Shown here one piece after another: positions 56,400-64,000 of a stretch of 64,000 bases of DNA. The translations under genes were made by a program, and so were the position numbers. The first letter of the stretch is position 1. Every line of letters begins with the position of its first letter. The notes beneath the pieces were generated by a model. That model was not told the origin of the DNA. It saw only the letters and a list, made by a program, of their open reading frames with translations, and did not search any database. The DNA is from Margaritifera margaritifera. Taxonomy: Eukaryota > Mollusca > Bivalvia > Unionida > Margaritiferidae. The stretch lies in contig JAQPZY010001664.1 of NCBI GenBank assembly GCA_029931535.1, forward strand, positions 4,742,501 to 4,806,500, given 5' to 3'.

Positions 56400-56960
56400 G
56401 TTATTGCATTTATTAGGGCCCCACGTCAGTCTATCTGTCGGTCTGTCAGTCCATCCCTCCATCTGTTCATACTTCTTGTAACCACATAGCTCTGCAACCC
56501 TTGCATACATTTGGATGTCATTTGGTAGGTGAATTGCTTAAAACATGTAGATGTGCCTCTTAAAGATATCATCTTTTCAGGTCCAATTTTGATGGAATTA
56601 TTACCCTTTTTCCATCAACATTACATCTCCACTACAGCAGAGCCTTGTAACCAGCATAGCTCAGTAACCATTCAACAAATTCTGATGTAGTTTGATGTGT
56701 ACACTGTCTCATAGACCTAGCTGTGCCTTTTATGGATTTTGTCTAGTCAACTTTATTTTGGATAGAGTTATTATTCTTGACAATTAACTGCATATCTTCA
56801 TGTGGGATGTTGCTTGTAACCAGAATAGCTCAAAAACCGTATAGCTCAAATATTCTGATACAATTTGGTATGAACATTGTCTCATTCACTTACAAGTGCC
56901 TTTTATGTGTTTAGTCTCATTCATAAGAGTTATGACCTGATTGCTCATCCTCCTGACTTT
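56400..56960 (+). repeat. Array of ~170-bp units (family T3), second copy
   Basis: The head CGTCAGTCTATCTGTCGGTC, TGTCAGTCCATCC is followed by units with TTGTAACCAGCATAGCTCAG, TTCAACAAATTCTGATGTAG and CTGTCTCATAGACCTAGCTG. It matches the array at 50520-51420. Confidence 0.78.
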
Positions 56961-57589
56961 GGTTTCTGCAGGATATCTTCACCAAAATTTGGATTTCTAC
57001 TAAATTTTACATGTGGCTTCAGATTCAGCATAACTTAACTTAGCAATATTGCATTTCAACCAAAGTTAACATGAACATTTATATTAATGAGACCTTGAAT
57101 GAATTGGATTTCTAGCCTTCCACTGGGACAGAAATCACAACCATGTAATTTTATATCCAATCTCTTCCTGAGCTCATACTGCTACAATATATGAGCTGCA
57201 CAGTAGGCATTGATTTTACAAAAGCAGATATCCATAAAGGTCAGCTAAGGAGAAAATCTTTAAAATGTAGCCTTTTGATGCTTTTTGTTGAACATTATGT
57301 GTAGATTAAAAGGCCGTTTCTCAGGAATAATTTTCTCTAACTGATTTCCCAGAATTGATGATTAAAATTAATGAAGAGTTAGATTGTCCAAACTTACTGA
57401 CTGCATTACCTTCCTTGGCTATGGTTTGATTTGCTGTAATGTGTCGCATCATTCTAGATCAATCCGACCAACCACTACTGTGGAGGTGTATTGATTGTAC
57501 AGTCATTTCAAGGTAAAATGATGAATTATGTGTAGTATATACTCACAGATTGGGATCAGAATCAGAGAAAAGGGCTATTGTTTTCCAAT
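56961..57589 (+). other. Intron 13 spacer, nothing recognised
   Basis: AT-rich sequence between arrays. Confidence 0.45.
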
Positions 57590-58520
57590 TTTAACTCTAC
57601 TGGTCATAGACTAGAAGAGCTTATGGGATGGCCTTTTGTCCATGTCTGTCCACCTATTAGTACAAGTTTGTTACAGCTACTCCACCGAAACTACTTGGAG
57701 GATTGCCTTGAAACTTTACACACACAGTCATTCATACCAAGGTCTAGTTGGTCCTAAATGAAACTGGTATTGCTTGGACGTCCAATATGGCTACCACAGT
57801 TGCTATCTTGAAAATCTTGTTTTCACTACTTCTACTGAATTAATCTTGTCAATATGGGGTTTTCACTAAAAGACTTCTTGTGGTGTCTATTTCATCCTAA
57901 ATGAAAATGTTGCCAATGTGACATTTAATATGGCTTTAGTGGCAACCATCTTGAAAATCTTATCTCTAATCCTCATGAATGGAAAGTTATATTGGCATGG
58001 GATTTCCACCAGAAGACTTTTTATGATGACTAGATGGTCCTAAATGAAAATGGTCCCCATCTGACATCAGATATGGCAGCCATGGTGGCCATTTTGAAAA
58101 TCTTGTTATGGCTATTCCTTCTGAATGGATGGTCATATGGACATGGGTTTTTTACCAAAAGACTTGTTAATATATCTTGTTGGTCTTAAATAAAAATGGT
58201 ATGATCTTACATCCAATATGGTCACCACAACAACCATCTGGAAAATCTTGTTATCGCTACTTCGCCTGAATCGATCATAGTATCGACATGAGGTTTTCAC
58301 CAAAAGACTTCATATGATGTCTGGTTGAATCTCACAGCCAATGTGGCCACCATGCAAGCCATCTTTAAAATCTTGTTAATGCTCAACCATATCAGAGCTG
58401 GTTTCAACACTGAAGAGTTAAAAAAGGTAATTCTTATTTTGGATTCCTGGAAATCCTTTTTTGCCAGTCGAGTGTCAATTCCTTTCATGGACTCTTGTTT
58501 AATTTGTAAATGAAGAAAGA
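57590..58520 (+). repeat. M1 array element, most complete copy
   Basis: It runs from AAGAGCTTATGGGATGGCC (with GTCCATGTCTGTCCACC) through five units of 126-145 bp (AAAATCTTGTT words near 57804, 57949, 58091, 58234 and 58360) to a 3' end with TTGGATTCCTGGAAATCC and CATGGACTCTTGTTTAAT. About 930 bp. Confidence 0.85.
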
Positions 58521-58799
58521 TGCAGAAAATAGGATTTACCAATTATAACATGTCAAACCAGGAAGTATTATGAAGAACTTTCCAAGTAGGTTCTTTTGCT
58601 CATTGTATTTTTTCCCAAGCATACTACAAGTGATCAAATCATCACAAATCCTTCTAAACATTAAATTATTTAGACATATTATTCAGGCAATCAGGGGAAA
58701 TGTGAGAAAAAGAGAAGAAGAAGAATAATTTAAAATAAGTCATCCCCTTTCAAAGGGTACATAAATTTTAACTGCGAACACATGATGATATTTGCTTAT

Positions 58800-60290
58800 A
58801 TAGCGTGAATAATGGATATACATTATTTCATCGAGTGCGTGAAAATACTTGTTTTTTTACCCACTCATAAAATATATCCATTATTCACTTGGAATAAGCA
58901 CATTTATATTTTATTTTATGCTCAAACATGTTGGCTAACTAAAGTGTATAACAGATTGAAGTTACTGTAGCAGATTTCTTATGGTAATGTCAGCTGTTTA
59001 CTGTTTATATTCTGTTGTGTTTTGTGTACATTCACACAGAAAATATGAGTAGTAACATAATTCTCTTTCCTAATTCAAGGTAGGCAAGCATGTATTTTGA
59101 CAAAATTTTTAAACAATAAGTTCACAGTGGCAGTAGGATTTGAACATGGTTCTGTTGTGTAGCAGGTCGACATGCTAACACTGCACTAAGCTATTGACAA
59201 CATGGCAGATGAAATTCTTTTGGTCATAATGTTATCAGTGTCTATTGAAGAAAAGTTCTTGAGTGAACAAGTAAAATTGATAATTAACTCCAGTGAAATT
59301 CTCTTGGAAAATCTACTAATTCACTGACTAGAATAAAATAGATAGAGGATATTTGCTTGTGGGTGATAAACTTTATTTTCACCCACAAGATGAAATATGT
59401 CCAGTATTTACTCAAAAAAAGAAAATCTTTTTTTTTTATGCTCAAACATATTGGCTAGCTAAAGTGTATAATAGATTGAAGTTGCAGGGTTCTTACAGTA
59501 ATGTCAGCTGTTTACCTTTTATGTTCTGCTGAGTGTTTTGTGTTCATTTGCACAGAAAATATGAGTAGTAGGATAATTTTCTTTCCTAATTCAAGATAAG
59601 AAAGCATATACTTGGACAGAATTTTTAAAAAAAATGAGTTCAGTGTGGGATTCAGACATGGTTCTCTTGCATAGCAGGTCGACATGCTAACACTGCACCA
59701 AGTTATTAACAATATGGAGGATGAAATTCTCTGGTCATAATGTTATTAATGTCTATTGAGAAAAAAAAAGCTTGTGAGTGACGAAATAAAATTGATAATT
59801 AACTCCAGTGGAATTCTCTTGGAAAATCCACTTATTCATGCACTAGCATAAAACAAATAGAGGATATTTGCTTGTGGGTGATAAACTGTTGTATTTTCAC
59901 CCACTCGATCAAATATATCCATTATTCACTGAAAAAAAGCAAATTTTCTTTTTATTTTATGCTCAAATATGTTGGCCACCTAAAGTATATAGCAGATTTC
60001 TTACATTTATATTCTATGGTGATGTCACTGTTTATTGTTAATGTTCTGCTGTGTTTTGTGTGCATTCACACAGAAAATATGGGTGGACATGTTAAAACTT
60101 GACTAAGCAATTGACAACATGGTAGATGATATTCTCTGGTCATAATGTTATCAATGTCTATTGAAAAAAGATCTTGAGTGAAAAAATAAAATTGATAATT
60201 CACTCCAGTGAATTCTCAAAATTATTTTTCTTGGAAAACCCACTATTTCATACACTAGCATCAAATAAATATCTTTATTAAACTTTTGCT
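58800..60290 (+). repeat. M2 tandem array: two full 520-bp units and one deleted unit
   Basis: ATGCTCAAACATGTTGGCTA-like starts lie at 58918, 59438 and 59959, giving periods of 520 and 521 bp. A partial unit precedes 58918. Units 1 and 2 carry a minus-strand tRNA-like head (at 59140-59205 and 59650-59702: AGTGTTAGCATGTCGACCTG on the reverse complement, then a B-box-like GTTCAAATCC in unit 1). Unit 3 lacks that part through an internal deletion. Confidence 0.9.
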
Positions 60291-62260
60291 TTGTAGATTT
60301 ATGATGGAGAAGCAAGAGCAGTAAATATAAAGTAGAACATGATGAAATACATATATTGTGTTAGGAGATAAGGTGTTACATTTAAAAGGGGCGGGATCCC
60401 CCATTTTCCATTTTTTTAAAAATGGCAGTTTATTGTCGCTAATTTTGACTAAAATTAGGGATCTAGTGTATATATTTTCTTAATGTGGCTTTTATAATAT
60501 AAAAGTTAGTAAATACATCAAGATCGCACTTCTGCATTTGAATGCACATTATTTTAGCAATTGTTTCCAATAATTGTCATCACTTGTTTTCTTTTTTTTC
60601 TAGATCTGTCGATGTCCACATTGACTGTTGGTGTAACATTAGTTGTTTCCATTTCTTAAATTTCCACAGGATCACTGTTCACTTCATAACCTATTGCAAA
60701 TTCCCCATACTATAATCTCTGTTTTAACGAGTTCTTTGTTTTAGTAATATATAAAACCCACATATGAGGGGCAGGTTATACACACGCCAACTTTTTTGAG
60801 GGTCATATTTTTTAATGTTATTATTTGTAACTGATACAATAGAAATTTATAATAACAATGAATATGGGATCTCAGGTAAGGAAAATTCAAAAATAATTTT
60901 AGACAGAAGCCGTCTATATTTGACCTTGAAGGGTCCTCTTTGGCTGTGTAATCACAAAAAGACATTATCCCGTAATCACCAATTTCTGATACAAAATGAG
61001 AAATTGTACAAAATGAGAAAAAAAGCCTAGAAATCATTTTGTGGGCCAAGAACTCGTTTTTTTATGCATATTAGCAATTTTTATTTTGCCTTCTGATTTG
61101 GATATGACCCCCATTAAGAAGTGCTTTCAAATTGTAACCCCACACAATATAGTCTCTCCCAAGTTTCTCTTTTATACAGCAAGGTTGCTGAAGTACCTTA
61201 TGTAGGTACTGACACATGAATGAACAGCCCTTAAGCTCTGAACATTTTGTAGGTACTGACACATGAATGAACAGGCCTTAAACTCCAATCATAATAGCAT
61301 ATAGCACATTCAAAGCTAGGGCCCTTGTGACACACAAAGATCCACTTATCAGTTGCCATAGTTATTCCATTTATTTGCTGTGCAAATGGAGAAACTCACC
61401 AGCTAGACCCATGACATAATTTTTAACTGATTTGCATGGCTGGTTGTATATGGCAAAGTGACTTGAAAGTCAAAATAGGTTACCAGTAGCCTTATTTGTT
61501 GCATTCTTAAAGACAAGGTATTGAAAATCTCTGGGAATAGCTAGGGATGTGCAATGTGATCCAGAGGGTGACATCCAAGGTATTCCAAATACTGAATATA
61601 TTGATTGGAATCAACAATCAGAACAGGTTCTGGAAAGACATTGCACACATAAAACCATTGGGATGAAAAGGAAGAACAAGAAGACAGAGTGAATAAAGAA
61701 TTAAGTAGTACATTATTAAAAATATAAGAAAACAATTTATAACTATTTTTACAAAGTTCTTTATTGCCTCTTCAGGCATTTGTTTTTATTTCTTGACAAG
61801 AATAGATATTGGCATGATTACCTAAATATGTTATTTTTTTTCTAAAAATTCTTTTCAAAGTTCTATCCATTCAGTTTTAAGAATGTGCAGTATTGTCATT
61901 ACCTTTTTTAAGTTTCAAAATGTGGGTAGATTATGAATAATTTATTCTGTTGTGTGCCATGCCGAACATGTCATTCAATTATATATATATTAGTAGATGA
62001 GACTTTTTAACTGTCGTGTACTTGTAGGCTGTCAGCTGCATGGATGAGTGATAAAAAAAAAAACATTTCTGGTGTAAAAACTAGAAACAACATTTTTTTC
62101 TATCAAAAACTTTTATTAAAGAAAATAATTTGTTTAAAAAAAAGAAAGTGATAAAGAGACTAATGTTGTTTTGTACTATGAGGTCAAATTCATTTTTTTT
62201 CACAAGATACCATATATATACAAATAGTGTTCTGTTCTATATTAGATTTTTTCACATATG
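60291..62260 (+). other. Intron 13 spacer with one short tandem duplication
   Basis: At 61201-61275 a 47-bp period duplication contains TGTAGGTACTGACACATGAA then TGAACAG twice. The rest is AT-rich without recognisable features. Confidence 0.5.
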
Positions 62261-62481
62261 TACCATATATACTCATGTATAAGCCGATACCAACTGCAAA
62301 CTGCATAGACCCAGATCTGCAGTTACATAATGCACCAGCAGATCTGGATCTATGCAGTTTGTAAGTACTAATCAGTAGAACAAACAACATAGACCCTGAT
62401 CTGCTGGCGCATTATGTGACAGCAGATCTGGGTCTATGTTGTTTGCATTTGGACCTGGTTTATACACGAGTATATACAGTA
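62261..62481. mobile_element. Double-hairpin palindromic element, copy F (best preserved)
   Basis: TACCATATATACTCATGTAT and ATACACGAGTATATACAGTA form the outer inverted repeat. Hairpin 1 is TGCATAGACCCAGATCTGC / GCAGATCTGGATCTATGCA. Hairpin 2 is AACATAGACCCTGATCTGCT / AGCAGATCTGGGTCTATGTT. The joint contains CTAATCAGTAGAACAAAC. Confidence 0.9.
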
Positions 62482-62619
62482 GTTTATTAGAAGGCCTGGT
62501 TTCCATTTCTATCACCCTAACTTCACTAGATAGAAGCTAGAACAATGGTGAGCAATTTGCTCAGGTAAATATACCCCCACTTCTCCTGCATCCCATCGCT
62601 ATCCCATAATGGACATGAG

Positions 62620-63580
62620 TCTATTGCCAAGCATGACTCTTTCAAAAAAAAGTATGAGTACATGGACAGTGATTGGTGAACATGCATATCTTCTGATGGT
62701 GACCATAATATGCAATAAGTTTTACAGCAATCCATTAAAAACTGCAAGGAGAATAGTTACATTCACAAAATTCTGCCATATATTGCATCCAGTTGTAATT
62801 AAAAAAAGCCAATAACTCTTTCAAAAATCATGGTAGCACAATGATCTGTCAATATGTGCATCTTTAGATGATGACTGTAATATGTATCAGGTTTCAGAGT
62901 GATCCATACAAAACTGCAAGACAAGTTGCATTCACAAAATTCTATCTTGCATTGTATTCATCAAGAAGACAAAAAGGGCAACAACTCTAAAAATAAATAA
63001 GGACTGAGATGTGTTGATATGCGGATCTTCACATGATGTCCACAACATGTACAAAGTTTCATGGCAATGTAATGAAAACTGTGAGACTAGCTGCATTTAC
63101 AAGATTCTGTCATACACACTAATACAGCTGCTAGTCAAAAAGGCAATAACTGGAACAAAAATTACAGGTGCGTACTGAATTGTCATTATGCGCATCTTCA
63201 GATAATGATCATAAACATTTCCAAGTTTCGTGGTGTTGCATTTAAATCGGTGAGACTATGTTGCTTTCTCAAGATTCTGTCATACACTAAATCCAGCTGC
63301 AAGGCAAAAAGGGGAATAACTTTAACAAAAATTGCAGGAGTTGATATGTGCATCTTCAAATGATGACAATTTTTGTTTCTTGGGAAATGTTATGGTCACT
63401 ATCTGAACATGCACATATTGACGATTTACTGTGACAGACACTACATCAGGCTCCAAATAAAAAAGCTGAGAATCTTGTGAATGCAACTGGTTCCAGAGTT
63501 TATGATGGATCATTGTGAAATTTGGTAGATACTGTGGTCATCATCTGAAGATGAGCATATTGACAAATCACTGTTCTCCT
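62620..63580 (+). repeat. Array of ~165-bp units (family T5)
   Basis: Units begin near 62680, 62847, 63013, 63180 and 63341 with AATATGTGCATCTTCAGATG-like words, followed by CAAGTTTCATGGCAATG and AAAAAGGCAATAACT-like words. About five degenerate units are present. The last part is partly inverted or rearranged (CATCATCTGAAGATGAGCAT near 63539). Confidence 0.75.
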
Positions 63581-63589
63581 GTGATTTTG

Positions 63590-63960
63590 TAGGAGTTATT
63601 GCACTTTTTGACTTGTATAGTTTTCAATGAATTGCCAGGAAACTTTGTACTTGTCTAGTTGGTCCTAAATGAAAATGATGCTGATCTGACATCCACTATG
63701 ACCACCGTGGCAGCCATCTTGAAAATCTTGTTATCACTACTCCTTCTAAATGGATGGTCATATCACATGGGGGTTTCACTAATCTTACATCCAGTGTGAC
63801 CACTAGATGGTTTCAACACTCAGCAGTTATAAAGAAGAAACAGTCTTATCTTGGATTCCAGGAAATTCTGTCAGTCTCATTGAGGGACTCTTGTTTAATG
63901 GATTACTATGAAAGTTTGTACATCATTAATATATTGACAAATCACTGTGCTCACAAATGT
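63590..63960 (+). repeat. M1 array fragment
   Basis: GTTGGTCCTAAATGAAAATG, ACCGTGGCAGCCATC, TTGAAAATCTTGTTATCACT, then GACCACTAGATGGTTTCAAC and TTGGATTCCAGGAAATTCTG. The word GACCACTAGATGGTTTC is the uninterrupted form of the DIRS-B target site. Confidence 0.8.
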
Positions 63961-64000
63961 TGTTAGAGTTATTGCCCTTTTTGTTCTAGCTAAATGCAAA

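Noticed and set aside
37392..64000. Further IFT88 exons
   Set aside because: I read the + strand for GKDF-like TPR continuation starting in phase 0 after an AG and found none that matched.

Overview
The window is AT-rich animal nuclear DNA. It holds one recognisable host gene, a partial IFT88 (intraflagellar transport protein 88, TTC10/polaris), on the + strand in 13 coding exons between 4124 and 37391. All introns are GT-AG and every exon phase joins correctly, giving 476 codons of a protein that is usually about 820 residues. The C-terminal exons were not found and should lie beyond position 64000. The repeat content (DIRS-type retrotransposons, tRNA-headed SINE-like pieces ending in CCAAC or CAAA repeats, arrays with GTCCGTCC-like heads, frequent ACATGTA) suggests a mollusc, perhaps a bivalve. 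That assignment is an inference.

Layout. 1-4123: 5' flank or first intron, with a 92-bp duplication and an array (family M1) sitting inside an inverted copy of a second family (M2). 4124-9502: coding exons 1-6 with short introns holding ~145-150 bp unit arrays. 9503-20287 (intron 6): a decayed DIRS element (DIRS-A) with a CR1/L2-like LINE inserted in it, a double-hairpin palindromic element, a 3x52-bp repeat and a hAT-like non-autonomous element. 20288-28352: exon 7 and an intron with a composite hAT element carrying a ZNF862-type BED-finger transposase remnant. 28353-37391: exons 8-13, with SINE-like pieces, more arrays and an ~1.1 kb terminal-inverted-repeat element. 37392-64000 (last intron, incomplete): an M1 repeat interrupted by a second DIRS element (DIRS-B), a second hAT-like copy, a 1.7 kb inverted-repeat element, four more double-hairpin copies, several arrays and a 520-bp tandem triplication.

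IFT88 is a TPR scaffold of the IFT-B particle, needed to build cilia. No other host gene is supported. Other reading frames of any length are transposon remnants, repeat arrays or chance. The most unusual signals are the six double-hairpin copies, the left end of DIRS-B (which looks like an end-to-end junction and whose target can be reconstructed), and several array families that share one architecture, some of them repeating the nuclear-receptor half-site TCAAGGTCA.
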